A stretch of 37,500 nt of DNA from assembly GCF_900640115.1 (NCBI RefSeq), contig NZ_CAAAIW010000027.1, positions 1 through 37,500 of the forward strand, given 5' to 3'. The position numbers were made by a program, and so were the translations under genes. This DNA is from Legionella yabuuchiae. GTDB taxonomy: Bacteria > Pseudomonadota > Gammaproteobacteria > Legionellales > Legionellaceae. Of this stretch, positions 15,256-22,497 are shown one piece after another. How positions within the stretch are numbered: position 1 is the stretch's first letter; every line of letters starts with the position of its first letter. The notes beneath the pieces were generated by a model, which saw only the letters and a list, made by a program, of their open reading frames with translations, did not search any database and was not told where the DNA came from.

Positions 15256-15807
15256 ATGAAAGATACTGAATTTCTCGCCAATATCAAAAAAATCCGGGAC
15301 GATGCGCGCAAGCATTTAATGCGAGGTCCAATCACAGAAAATTATAGTCTTGATCTAGATAACGTTATTGAGCTTTTAAACGGCGCGCTAGCCACAGAGT
15401 TAATCTGCACCTTGCGCTATAAACAGCATCATTATAGAGCGGCTGCCTTAGGGGCTAGTGTGGCGGCGGCTGAATTTTTAGAACACGCCATTGAGGAGAC
15501 GGATCATGCGGATCAGTTGGCGCAACGAATTATGCAATTAGGAGGTGAGCCTAATTTTTCCCCAGAAGGTCTAGGTGAGCGCGCTCACGCAGATTTTGTG
15601 GATTGTGATACGATTGATTGCATGGTTGAAGAAAACCTCATCGCGGAGCGCATTGCTATTGATATCTATCGTGCGATGATTAATTACATTGGTTATGCCG
15701 ATCCAACCACCCGCAAGCTTCTGGAAGATATTTTAGCAATCGAAGAAGAGCATGCGGATGACTTATTGGATGTTGCGGCAGAATATAATGTAAAATTAGA
15801 CGGTTAA
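15256..15807 (+). CDS. Ferritin-like (bacterioferritin/DPS-type) protein
   Basis: 183 residues of a four-helix bundle. Conserved di-iron residues are visible: ELICTLRYKQHHYRA in helix A, EFLEHAIEETDHADQLAQRI in helix B (ExxH), ENLIAERIAIDIYRAMI in helix C and LAIEEEHADDLLDV in helix D (ExxH). This pattern fits the bacterioferritin/Dps-like ferroxidase group more than classic ferritin. It would oxidise and store iron or limit hydroxyl-radical damage. AAGGATGTAGATT precedes the ATG. Bacterioferritin usually is about 158 residues, so this one has a longer N-terminus of about 30 residues before helix A. It stands alone. Confidence 0.86.
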   Translation: MKDTEFLANIKKIRDDARKHLMRGPITENYSLDLDNVIELLNGALATELICTLRYKQHHYRAAALGASVAAAEFLEHAIEETDHADQLAQRIMQLGGEPNFSPEGLGERAHADFVDCDTIDCMVEENLIAERIAIDIYRAMINYIGYADPTTRKLLEDILAIEEEHADDLLDVAAEYNVKLDG

Positions 15808-15864
15808 TATGGGATTAGCAGCAAGCTCATCCCTCATATCTTGATTATCGTGTTGATAAACCCA

Positions 15865-16509
15865 TTAAGAAGATTCTGCTTTGGATAAAAACTCACGAAC
15901 TTCGTCATCACTCGTTTGAGGAAAATCTTCATACCAGATTCCAACTGCATAAAAATTAATTGGGGCTAAAGGACAAAAAATTTCATCGACCTCCCGTTCA
16001 AGTTCAAGCAATGTGGAGCGAGGAGCCACAGGTACTGCAAGAACGATACGACTAGGATTTTGCGCGCGAATGGCTTGAATGGCCGCCCGAATTGTTGCTC
16101 CAGTTGCAATGCCATCATCCACAAGAATAATAGTTTTATTCGTTAGATTAGGAAAAAGCTTGTCGCCGCGATAAGCTTCTTCTCGCCGTTCTAACTCATC
16201 AGACTCGGCTTTTATGACTTCATCCATCGCCTCTTTTGAAATATTCAGATCCGAAATAATAGATTGGTTATAAAACGCAACCTCACCGGAAGCAATGGCG
16301 CCCATAGCTAATTCGCGATGACCTGGAACGCCAAGTTTTCTTACTAGAAAAACATCCAAAGGTAGCGACAGTTCGGTGGCTATTTTATAAGCCACCGGTA
16401 CGCCCCCACGCGGTAAAGCTAGCACGATTGCATCAGGGGTATTTTTATAACGGATTAACTTTTTCGCTAATTGCTCCCCAGCGTCAAGCCGATCACGATA
16501 TTTATCCAT
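15865..16509 (-). CDS. Phosphoribosyltransferase-domain protein
   Basis: 214 residues. TIILVDDGIATGATIRAAIQ is the type I PRTase signature (PRPP-binding loop VDDGIATGATI) and LPRGGVPVAYKIA is the first loop. LDVFLVRKLGVPGHRELAMG with VAFYNQ matches the family of stand-alone PRTases that are found with dienelactone hydrolases or erythromycin-esterase domains in stress-related operons. The substrate base is not predictable. The protein is soluble and cytosolic; the ATG lies 17 bp after the stop of the small secreted protein upstream, so the two may be co-transcribed. The catalytic loop looks intact. Confidence 0.85.
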   Translation of the reverse strand: MDKYRDRLDAGEQLAKKLIRYKNTPDAIVLALPRGGVPVAYKIATELSLPLDVFLVRKLGVPGHRELAMGAIASGEVAFYNQSIISDLNISKEAMDEVIKAESDELERREEAYRGDKLFPNLTNKTIILVDDGIATGATIRAAIQAIRAQNPSRIVLAVPVAPRSTLLELEREVDEIFCPLAPINFYAVGIWYEDFPQTSDDEVREFLSKAESS

Positions 16510-16526
16510 GCCTAAATCCTTTTTAT

Positions 16527-16841
16527 TTATGGACTTGCTTGAAAATAATTAGTGTTGTAAGCGTAGCAATTCCACACCGCTGTTGTGCCCTTGACTTCAA
16601 CATTAATGGTGATCATATCTAAATTAGCTAAAGCTGGTTGAGGATTTAAATAACAAACCCTAGGAACTCCATCGACCGTAACGTACGTATAAGAAGTTGG
16701 AGGGGGTTCAGTAAAGGTTGCGGGTGGATAATATAAATCGTCACGGTGTTCAAGAATAATCGGCTCGCCGGTTACGATGATTTTGGCACCGAATGACACA
16801 ACGCTTAACAGCATCAGAGATAAAAAAATTAGCGATTTCAT
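16527..16841 (-). CDS. Small secreted protein, unknown function
   Basis: About 104 residues. The N-terminus MKSLIFLSLMLLSVVSFGAK is a signal peptide. The mature part is short, rich in Pro, Tyr and Thr (LYYPPATFTEPPPTSYTYV), with two cysteines (one in RVCYLNPQ, one in WNCYAYN) that could form a disulfide. The second of two adjacent ATGs (16841) is better spaced from AAGGAG. No known family recognised. It is followed 17 bp downstream by the phosphoribosyltransferase gene on the same strand and preceded by the DUF1328 gene, whose own terminator at 16909-16938 separates them. Confidence 0.65.
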   Translation of the reverse strand: MKSLIFLSLMLLSVVSFGAKIIVTGEPIILEHRDDLYYPPATFTEPPPTSYTYVTVDGVPRVCYLNPQPALANLDMITINVEVKGTTAVWNCYAYNTNYFQASP

Positions 16842-16908
16842 CATTCACTCCTTTGAAACATGAAAATTATTCTTTTTTAATTATAGATCATCACATGCTG
16901 GATTGTGT

Positions 16909-16938
16909 TAAAAAAAAACCCTCTTAACATTAAGAGGG
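16909..16938 (-). terminator. Intrinsic terminator of the DUF1328 gene
   Basis: On the minus strand, CCCTCTTAA / TTAAGAGGG forms a 9-bp stem with a 2-nt loop and is followed by a run of nine T's. It lies 22 bp past the stop of the minus-strand DUF1328 gene. Confidence 0.9.
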
Positions 16939-16959
16939 CATAGAAAAAATAATCCTAGA

Positions 16960-17142
16960 TTATACGGGTGGAGGGGGTCTTCGACCACCAATTAAGCTCA
17001 TAATTAAAAGGATTACAAAAACCACTAGAAATATAAAAAAGAGTATTTTGGCGATACCAGCAGCAGCGCTAGCAATACCTCCAAACCCAAATAGAGCGGC
17101 AATCAGCGCAATGATAAAAAAGAAAATAGCCCAGCTTAACAT
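16960..17142 (-). CDS. DUF1328 (YtjA) small membrane protein
   Basis: 60 residues with two transmembrane helices ([39 protein letters not shown]) around the conserved turn [14 protein letters not shown], and a short RRPPPPV tail. This is the DUF1328/YtjA pattern, found throughout proteobacteria next to general-stress genes. AAGGAG precedes the ATG. The function is unknown; it acts in the inner membrane. The divergent DUF3309 gene begins 171 bp away and shares the control region 17143-17313. Confidence 0.92.
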   Translation of the reverse strand: MLSWAIFFFIIALIAALFGFGGIASAAAGIAKILFFIFLVVFVILLIMSLIGGRRPPPPV

Positions 17143-17251
17143 AATTCGCTCCTTGAATATCTAACGTTCATTCTAATTTTCCCTAAATAAATTAGGTAAT
17201 TTATACGACTACCTATTGATAAGTATAGTACAAAAATATCATCGCAATTTT

Positions 17252-17280
17252 TTGCATAAATACCATTGCTTGACTATGCT
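17252..17280 (+). promoter_or_regulatory. Sigma-70-type promoter candidate for DUF3309/BON genes
   Basis: TTGCAT, a 17-bp spacer and TATGCT lie 34 bp upstream of the DUF3309 start. The spacing is ideal and both boxes are one or two bases off consensus. No experimental support. Confidence 0.55.
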
Positions 17281-17313
17281 AACTTTTAGAGAGGTCAATA
17301 AAAGGGATTAAGA

Positions 17314-17472
17314 ATGGATTTGATTGGTATTATCGTTTTATTGCTTTTGATCTCTATTCTTCTACCAATTTGGCCATACAGTAGAGGGTGGGGTTATAAA
17401 CCATCCGGTATTATAACCTTTTTATTGGTGATATTAGTTTTATACTTATTATTACGCCCCGGCGTAATTTAA
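17314..17472 (+). CDS. DUF3309-type small membrane protein
   Basis: 52 residues. It reads as a hydrophobic N-terminal helix (MDLIGIIVLLLLISILLPIW), the conserved signature WPYSRGWGYKPSG, and a second helix (IITFLLVILVLYLLL) ending RPGVI. This order, helix-PYSRGWGYxPSG-helix, is the DUF3309 family. GGGATTAAGA lies upstream of the ATG. The BON-domain gene starts 41 bp after its stop on the same strand, so they probably form one transcript from the TTGCAT/TATGCT promoter. Function unknown; the family often sits beside stress proteins, which matches the neighbours. Confidence 0.85.
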   Translation: MDLIGIIVLLLLISILLPIWPYSRGWGYKPSGIITFLLVILVLYLLLRPGVI

Positions 17473-17513
17473 CTGTAACGGACATTAAATTTATAAACAG
17501 GGAAGGGATAATC

Positions 17514-18323
17514 ATGAATAAGCAATTCAAACTAAAAACACTCGCCATTCTGATTTGCAGCAGTATGGCGGGCTATTCAATGGCCGATGACGCGACAACA
17601 ACAAATAACGTGCAGAATGGGCAAGTGACAACACAAACCACAAGTCCAGACGCACAAACGAATGGCATGCAAAATGGTCAGATGATGACCACAACGGCTG
17701 CCCCGGCCAATGAAAATTTAACCAGTGATGTTAAAACAGCTTTGTCCGATTATTCCGGTATAGTGGATGTTACGGTTCAAGGTAGCGTTGTTCATCTCGA
17801 AGGAGAACTGCCTTCAGACACAGACTATGAAAAAGTGATTACGCTGGCTGAGTCAACCAAAGGTGTTACGGATGTAAATGCCGATAAGTTAACGGTAAAA
17901 GATAGCAAGCAGCCCTTACAAGATACGTACATCACCGCCAAAGTTAAAGGCGCTTTGATTCAAGCCGACGTGATGGGGAAAGATATCCCTAGCTGGACTG
18001 TCAGCGTAGAAACTAAAAATGGGATTGTGTATCTAGCGGGAACCGTAGCCAATGATGATGAAAAACAAAAAATAATGAAGGTTGTTAAATCTGTGAATGG
18101 AGTTAACCAAGTGGACAACCAATTGGTCGTTGGAAATGTTGCGCCAGCTAATGGCACCACCACCACAACAACGAACGGTGGTATGCAAACTGATACAACG
18201 GATACCACAACGACAGACCAAACTGGCACAGCAGGTGATGCCACGACAGAGGATGCCACTGCAGGAGATGGCTCCAATGCTGCAACCACCCCGGACCAAA
18301 ACGCTGGTGGAGGGTCTTACTAA
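17514..18323 (+). CDS. Periplasmic two-BON-domain protein
   Basis: 269 residues. A signal peptide (MNKQFKLKTLAILICSSMAG, cleavage near MAD) is followed by a Thr/Asn/Gln-rich linker to about residue 65. BON domain 1 covers about 67-125 (LSDYSGIVDVTVQGSVVHLE, VTDVNADKLTV) and BON domain 2 about 133-205 (SWTVSVETKNGIVYLAGTVA, VNGVNQVDNQLVV). The last 60 residues are low-complexity Thr/Asp/Gly (TTTTTNGG and DTTTTDQTG). BON domains bind phospholipid and stabilise the envelope under osmotic stress, as in OsmY. AAGGGATAATC precedes the ATG. A strong terminator follows. The disordered tail is unusual for OsmY-like proteins. Confidence 0.9.
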   Translation: MNKQFKLKTLAILICSSMAGYSMADDATTTNNVQNGQVTTQTTSPDAQTNGMQNGQMMTTTAAPANENLTSDVKTALSDYSGIVDVTVQGSVVHLEGELPSDTDYEKVITLAESTKGVTDVNADKLTVKDSKQPLQDTYITAKVKGALIQADVMGKDIPSWTVSVETKNGIVYLAGTVANDDEKQKIMKVVKSVNGVNQVDNQLVVGNVAPANGTTTTTTNGGMQTDTTDTTTTDQTGTAGDATTEDATAGDGSNAATTPDQNAGGGSY

Positions 18324-18337
18324 AGCGTTAAATCATC

Positions 18338-18370
18338 AAAAAGCACATATTTTAAAATATGTGCTTTTTT
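18338..18370 (+). terminator. Intrinsic terminator of the BON gene
   Basis: AAAAGCACATATTTT pairs with AAAATATGTGCTTTT and ends in a T run, 15 bp past the BON stop codon. Confidence 0.9.
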
Positions 18371-18391
18371 ATTGGGTGAAGGAGGGGGGGT

Positions 18392-19246
18392 ATGTGTCGA
18401 TTAATTGCTTACTTAGGACATGAAGTTTTGCTTGAAGATGTTTTAGTTAAACCAGTTAACTCTATCATTATGCAAAGTTTGCATGCGCGAGAATCTGAAA
18501 TCCCGACCAATGGCGATGGGTTTGGGGTGGGATGGTACAATCTTGCGATTAACTCAGAGCCCGCGTTATTTACTTCCATTTCTCCAGCATGGAATGATAG
18601 AAATCTATTGCATTTGACTGCAAAAATCATGTCACCAGCATTTTTCGCTCATGTACGGGCTGCGAGTGCAGGTGGCGTGACACAATATAATTGTCACCCG
18701 TTCAGAAAAGGGAAATGGATGTTAATGCATAACGGCGGCATTAATCAGTTTATCCAAGTTAAACGACATATTCGCCATCTTCTTGATGACGATATTTATC
18801 ATTGGATTCAAGGTGAAACCGATTCAGAGCATTTATTTGCGTTATTTCAACAGTTAGCCAAAGAAAAAGACATAACAAATCTTAATATTGCTGCAGATGT
18901 ATTGCAGGAAGCCTACAGAATTATCAATGAGTTACAAGAGAAGTATGGTGAGGTGGGCGATTCTTATTATAATGTTTGTCTAACCGATGGAAAACGCTTA
19001 TTGGCCAGTCGTTTTTGCACGGAAAAAGGCGCTGAACCAGATTCATTGCATTACGCGGTTGGAAGTCGCTTTGAAAAGCGCGATGACAAGTACCATGTGC
19101 TTCAGGAGCATGGCGAAAAAAAATGCGCTTTAGTCGCTTCAGAAAAATTAAATGATTTTAAAACAGAGTGGGAAGATGTTCCGGTGAATCACTTTTTGTT
19201 GGTGGAAGAAGATTTTTCAATCAGTACAAGGCCTGTGAATCTATAA
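18392..19246 (+). CDS. Class II glutamine amidotransferase (YafJ-like)
   Basis: 284 residues. After the initiating Met, Cys2 (MCRLIAYLGHEVLLEDVL) is the N-terminal nucleophile of class II (Ntn) glutamine amidotransferases. DGFGVGWY, FFAHVRAASAGGVTQYNCHP and WMLMHNGGINQF are the glutaminase-pocket motifs, with the conserved Arg, Asn and Gly-Gly; GETDSEHLFALF follows. This is the stand-alone YafJ/EgtC-like type: it hydrolyses gamma-glutamyl amide bonds, but the natural substrate is unknown and no synthetase domain is fused. AAGGAGGGGGGG precedes the ATG. It sits just after the BON terminator and before a palindromic repeat. Confidence 0.9.
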   Translation: MCRLIAYLGHEVLLEDVLVKPVNSIIMQSLHARESEIPTNGDGFGVGWYNLAINSEPALFTSISPAWNDRNLLHLTAKIMSPAFFAHVRAASAGGVTQYNCHPFRKGKWMLMHNGGINQFIQVKRHIRHLLDDDIYHWIQGETDSEHLFALFQQLAKEKDITNLNIAADVLQEAYRIINELQEKYGEVGDSYYNVCLTDGKRLLASRFCTEKGAEPDSLHYAVGSRFEKRDDKYHVLQEHGEKKCALVASEKLNDFKTEWEDVPVNHFLLVEEDFSISTRPVNL

Positions 19247-19248
19247 AC

Positions 19249-19318
19249 TATACCCGTGATCTTTCATAATGCGACAGGGCGAAAAAGGAAAAGCATATTT
19301 TGAAAGATCATGGGTATA
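19249..19318. repeat. Palindromic MITE-like repeat
   Basis: A 70-bp copy from TATACCCGTGATCTTTCATA to TTTTGAAAGATCATGGGTAT plus A. It starts within three bases of the amidotransferase stop codon and lies 110 bp upstream of yajQ. Confidence 0.87.
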
Positions 19319-19428
19319 TTATCTTAAAGCTATTACGGGCTGCGAAAGCAATAAAGGATCAAAGGCATTGCCATTCACCAGAAATAGTCGGTAAAATCTA
19401 CCCCGTTATCCGATTTAAGGAAAATTGT

Positions 19429-19914
19429 ATGCCTTCGTTTGATGTTGTTTCTGAAACCAATGAATTGGAATTACGTAACGCAGTTGAAAACGCGCAACGC
19501 GAAATCAGTAATCGCTTCGACTTTCGGGGTGTTGATGCTGAGATTAAACTTGAAGATTTGAAAGTAACCTTAACATCAGAGTCTGAATTTCAAGTTCGGC
19601 AAATGGAGGATATTTTTCGTACTCATTGTGCGAAACGTAGTGTCGATACTGGCGGCGTCGACGTGGATGACAAGCCGGTTCATAGTGGAAAAACACATAC
19701 CCTAGCCATGACCTTTAAACAAGGCATCGATCAGCCTACCGCAAAAAACATTGTAAAACTGCTAAAAGACAACAAACTTAAAGTTCAAGCCTCCATTCAA
19801 GGTGATAAAGTTCGTGTGACGGGCAAAAAAAGAGATGATTTGCAAGAAGCCATTGCCGTGCTCAAAAAATCGGATATTGAACTACCGCTACAGTTTAATA
19901 ATTTTCGTGATTGA
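19429..19914 (+). CDS. yajQ: YajQ-family nucleotide-binding protein
   Basis: 161 residues from the ATG at 19429 (AAGGAAAATTGT upstream), the normal length and start (MPSFDVVSETNELELRNAVE) of YajQ. A longer frame begins inside the repeat and is artefactual. REISNRFDFRGVDAEIKLED and the ending DIELPLQFNNFRD are invariant in the family, which has a duplicated ferredoxin-like fold. Members bind cyclic di-GMP or GTP/ATP; in Xanthomonas a homologue couples c-di-GMP to transcription. Here it is likely monocistronic and cytosolic. c-di-GMP binding in this organism is an inference. Confidence 0.95.
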   Translation: MPSFDVVSETNELELRNAVENAQREISNRFDFRGVDAEIKLEDLKVTLTSESEFQVRQMEDIFRTHCAKRSVDTGGVDVDDKPVHSGKTHTLAMTFKQGIDQPTAKNIVKLLKDNKLKVQASIQGDKVRVTGKKRDDLQEAIAVLKKSDIELPLQFNNFRD

Positions 19915-19922
19915 ACTTATTT

Positions 19923-20337
19923 TCAGTCCAAATAGCGACTGTAAATTTCTAGGTATTTGCCGTCTTCTTCCATGCTAAGTAATGTTTTATTAATTTCAGA
20001 AAATAACGCATTTTGTCCAAGTTTGGCCATCATGCCGTAACCTTTCCCAACAGGCAATTTGGTTCCAATAAGCTGATACAATTCAGCATTATATGATGCC
20101 CAATATTTTGCCGCTTCATTATCTAATATAATCGTATCTATCACCGACACATTTCTAACATAATAGCGATATCAAACCCATAAAAAAGCTCTGGACTGGC
20201 GGCCAACACTTCAAAAGGAGGGTTAAACTGTAAAGTGCCGATAACCAACGGTTTGCTGCAACAATCCCTCCATAGAAATAAGCATATGGATAAGAAATCG
20301 GAGGCTTAAGTGGTAATACAATAATTATCGGCAGCAT
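19923..20337 (-). pseudogene. Solute-binding protein (SBP_bac_3 type), internally deleted
   Basis: The minus strand carries two pieces of one polar-amino-acid ABC transporter substrate-binding protein in different frames. The N-terminal piece reads KPLVIGTLQFNPPFEVLAAS then ELFYGFDIAIMLEMCR before a TGA near 20150. The C-terminal piece (19923-20150) reads IDTIILDNEAAKYWASYNAE and runs to LSMEEDGKYLEIYSRYLD. Between GFDIAIMLEMCR and the DTIILDN segment, family members have more than 100 residues, so an internal deletion removed most of domain 2. The signal peptide region is also out of frame with the first piece. The product cannot bind ligand. No permease or ATPase gene is adjacent. Confidence 0.8.
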
Positions 20338-20340
20338 TCT

Positions 20341-20676
20341 AATTTTCTAAATATTGGTCTATATTTATACATAGAGACAATGATCAGCCTGGCTGAACCA
20401 CACAGGTAGTGTTCGATGGAGATTAGTTTGAAATATGGTGTGATCTCTGTTTAAGGCAGAAAACCTAAAGTATTTCATAAATCTCTAGATTAAATGAAAA
20501 TACGGCTCAGATGAGCAGGTGATCATTGTCTGCCACTCGATGCATCGAATAAGATTAAATCAAGCCCGCTCGTTATACTTAAGATTCGTATCATCCGAAA
20601 TACCGTGACTTGACCATGATCGCTATCTTCGCCAATTTGCTAACTGTATTAAAACAATATAAAATGCAGGTCTTTT
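20341..20676. other. 336-bp intergenic region
   Basis: No open frame or RNA gene recognised. The 11-bp sequence GACAATGATCA (20376-20386) recurs inverted as TGATCATTGTC (20520-20530), with a further partial match inside, delimiting a 155-bp segment that could be an old small insertion. Confidence 0.5.
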
Positions 20677-21408
20677 GTGCGATTTGTAAAGATGCATATG
20701 ATTATTTGCCGCTGGATTTTTCTTTTCACGCTTCTGCTTTGCAATTTAGCATACAGTCACCATTATGTCGTAAAGCTTGGAGATGAAACGGTAACGATCC
20801 ACACCATTCACCAGGGAAAAGGAAAAGTATTTGTTCATGTTCATCAAAATGAGACTACGGCCTTAACAGCGGCGTTAGCCGTGATCGCAAAGGAGCATGG
20901 AACAGTAATTACCCTTAAGCACTCTGGGCAACGAAATATTGTGTTTCATCTAGCTGGGAAACGTTATGAATTTGATCCCAACCGAATGTTTACTGACGTT
21001 GGCATAAAGAAAACGTTGGCGCAATTTGGTCCTTATTCACCTGCGGCGCACCGCGAAGTAAATAAATTAGCCTATCAGCTGAAACAACTTATTCCGCCAG
21101 GAAAAGTCATTGCGGTACATAATAATCGCTCTTACTCTCTAAACGATTATTTGCCAGGACATAAGTTGGCTAAAGATGCACAAGCGCTTCATTATTGTGA
21201 TAAAGGCCACTATCGCAATTTCTATTTAGTAACCAAAAAACAAGCATTTCAACGGCTCATAAATTTAAAGTTCAACAGCGTTTTACAAGCGAAGCAGGCC
21301 ACGGATGACGGTTCTTTATCCGTGTATCTCGCTAATCATGATTATATCAATGTCGAAGCGGGGTACGATCAATTAGCCGCCCAAATCTCTATGCTTCAAC
21401 AGGCTTAA
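20677..21408 (+). CDS. Secreted protein with possible M14-like zinc site
   Basis: 243 residues (GTG start with AGG upstream; the ATG at residue 6 is an alternative). Residues about 10-27 are a signal peptide (CRWIFLFTLLLCNLAYS), so it is periplasmic or secreted. The mature part has HQNE (H56, E59) in a strand FVHVHQNETTALTAALAVI, RYEFDPNRMF at 97-105, VIAVHNNRSY with H148, and YINVEAGY with E227. An HxxE pair, a later His and a late Glu recall the zinc ligands and catalytic Glu of M14-type carboxypeptidases or desuccinylases, but the family is not confirmed. It may cleave peptidoglycan peptides or amides. It is monocistronic. Confidence 0.6.
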   Translation: MRFVKMHMIICRWIFLFTLLLCNLAYSHHYVVKLGDETVTIHTIHQGKGKVFVHVHQNETTALTAALAVIAKEHGTVITLKHSGQRNIVFHLAGKRYEFDPNRMFTDVGIKKTLAQFGPYSPAAHREVNKLAYQLKQLIPPGKVIAVHNNRSYSLNDYLPGHKLAKDAQALHYCDKGHYRNFYLVTKKQAFQRLINLKFNSVLQAKQATDDGSLSVYLANHDYINVEAGYDQLAAQISMLQQA

Positions 21409-21440
21409 CCTATTGATTTTCCCGTCATCAAAAGGATTTT

Positions 21441-21469
21441 TTGTTCAAATATAGTTCATGTATTATAAT
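21441..21469 (+). promoter_or_regulatory. Consensus-like sigma-70 promoter of the lipoprotein gene
   Basis: TTGTTC, a 17-bp spacer and a perfect TATAAT end 31 bp before the lipoprotein ATG. It is the best promoter match in the window. Confidence 0.75.
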
Positions 21470-21499
21470 TATTATATAACGGATTAAAGCAAGGAAGCG

Positions 21500-21739
21500 A
21501 TGATGAAAACAGTTATACCCTCACTATTGGTATTGTCCTCTGTCGTCTTGCTAGGCAGTTGTACGGTGACGACGGTTCAGCACTCACCAGGTTATCGAAC
21601 GGTTGGCTATCAAGCCTATTACTGGGGTAATCGTTATTACCACCCAGTTCGATATCGTACCTATTATCCCGCGCCTTATCGTTATTACCAATATCGCTAT
21701 TACCGTCATTATTCATTTCCGTATCGCTATTGGCCGTAA
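21500..21739 (+). CDS. Tyr/Arg-rich small lipoprotein
   Basis: 79 residues. The N-terminus MMKTVIPSLLVLSSVVLLGS ends in the lipobox LGSC, giving lipidated Cys21 after cleavage. The 58-residue mature chain is extraordinarily rich in Tyr, Arg and Pro (YYWGNRYYHPVRYRTYYPAP; RYYQYRYYRHYSFPYRYWP), with no hydrophobic core, so it is probably extended or surface-binding. Such YxY/R-rich lipoproteins occur in Legionellales, but no function is known. AAGGAAGCG precedes the ATG and a near-consensus promoter lies just upstream. The antisense frame is a shadow. Confidence 0.8.
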   Translation: MMKTVIPSLLVLSSVVLLGSCTVTTVQHSPGYRTVGYQAYYWGNRYYHPVRYRTYYPAPYRYYQYRYYRHYSFPYRYWP

Positions 21740-21761
21740 AAAGGAATGCTAGGAGCAATAA

Positions 21762-21785
21762 GACAGTGCTTCAAAAAGCACTGTC
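21762..21785. terminator. Hairpin between lipoprotein gene and efp
   Basis: GACAGTGCTT / AAGCACTGTC is a 10-bp perfect stem with a 4-nt loop, 22 bp past the lipoprotein stop and before convergent efp. The T tail is weak on both strands. Confidence 0.5.
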
Positions 21786-21856
21786 AATTATGCGCAGATA
21801 AAAGCAGCAATTCCTAACTGTTGGACTCTCAAGGCGGAAATGGCTGAGAAAGTGGT

Positions 21857-22426
21857 TTATTCTTTTGCGCGAGAAACGTATTCACCTTTGCGCGTATCGA
21901 CTTTGATCAGCTCGCCTGTTTGTACAAATAAAGGCACGCGAACCACCGCTCCCGTTTCTAGAGTAGCAGGCTTCCCGCCGCCGCCAGAGGTGTCACCTTT
22001 GAGGCCAGGGTCGGTTTCAGTGATTTCAAGCGTTACAAAGTTTGGGGGAGTGACTTGGAGTGGTTCATTGTTCCATAAGGTAACCGTACACATGTCTTGC
22101 TCTTTCAGCCACTTAACGGCTTCTTCAACCGCATCAGGCCCTGCAGCATATTGCTCAAACGTATCAGGAACCATAAAATGCCAATGCTCACCATCGTTGT
22201 ATAAGTATTGCATTTCAACGTCAACGACATCTGCTGAAGGTAAGGTTTCACCGGATTTATAGGTTCGCTCAACCACGCGACCCGTTTTAAGATTACGAAT
22301 TTTCACCCGCGTAAACGCTTGTCCTTTTCCGGGCTTAACAAATTCGCATTCAACAATACTGCACGGCGCGTTATCAACCAGTACTTTTAAGCCGGGTTTA
22401 AATTCATTGGTGCTGTAGACTGCCAT
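21857..22426 (-). CDS. efp: Translation elongation factor P
   Basis: 189 residues, the usual EF-P length. KOW-like domain I contains [20 protein letters not shown] with Lys34, the residue that is beta-lysylated in gammaproteobacteria to relieve ribosome stalling at polyproline. Domains II and III are complete, ending [20 protein letters not shown] and [19 protein letters not shown], the family's conserved end. The start [19 protein letters not shown] is typical. The gene is divergent from epmB (22498), which encodes the aminomutase that makes the beta-lysine donor, a conserved and functionally meaningful pairing. The ligase epmA is not in the window. Confidence 0.98.
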   Translation of the reverse strand: MAVYSTNEFKPGLKVLVDNAPCSIVECEFVKPGKGQAFTRVKIRNLKTGRVVERTYKSGETLPSADVVDVEMQYLYNDGEHWHFMVPDTFEQYAAGPDAVEEAVKWLKEQDMCTVTLWNNEPLQVTPPNFVTLEITETDPGLKGDTSGGGGKPATLETGAVVRVPLFVQTGELIKVDTRKGEYVSRAKE

Positions 22427-22497
22427 GGATGCTCCGAAGTTGAGTTTTTTGTGCGATTTCGCTAAAGTTCGCGCATTTTAACAAGTCTATAATCTAA

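Noticed and set aside
17960-18289. Minus-strand ORFs of 88-109 residues opposite the BON gene
   Set aside because: They come from the complement of Thr-rich codons, giving Val/Cys-rich shadows.
19300-19428. N-terminal extension of YajQ
   Set aside because: The extra 43 codons lie partly in the palindromic repeat, and the family starts at MPSFDVVSE.
20155-20337. 60-residue minus-strand ORF as a separate gene
   Set aside because: It is a frame-shifted reading of the decayed solute-binding protein.
20341-20676. tRNA or riboswitch in the 336-bp gap
   Set aside because: No cloverleaf, T-loop sequence or known riboswitch core was found by eye.
22439-22497. Attenuator or riboswitch between efp and epmB
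   Set aside because: The short divergent spacer lacks a stable hairpin.
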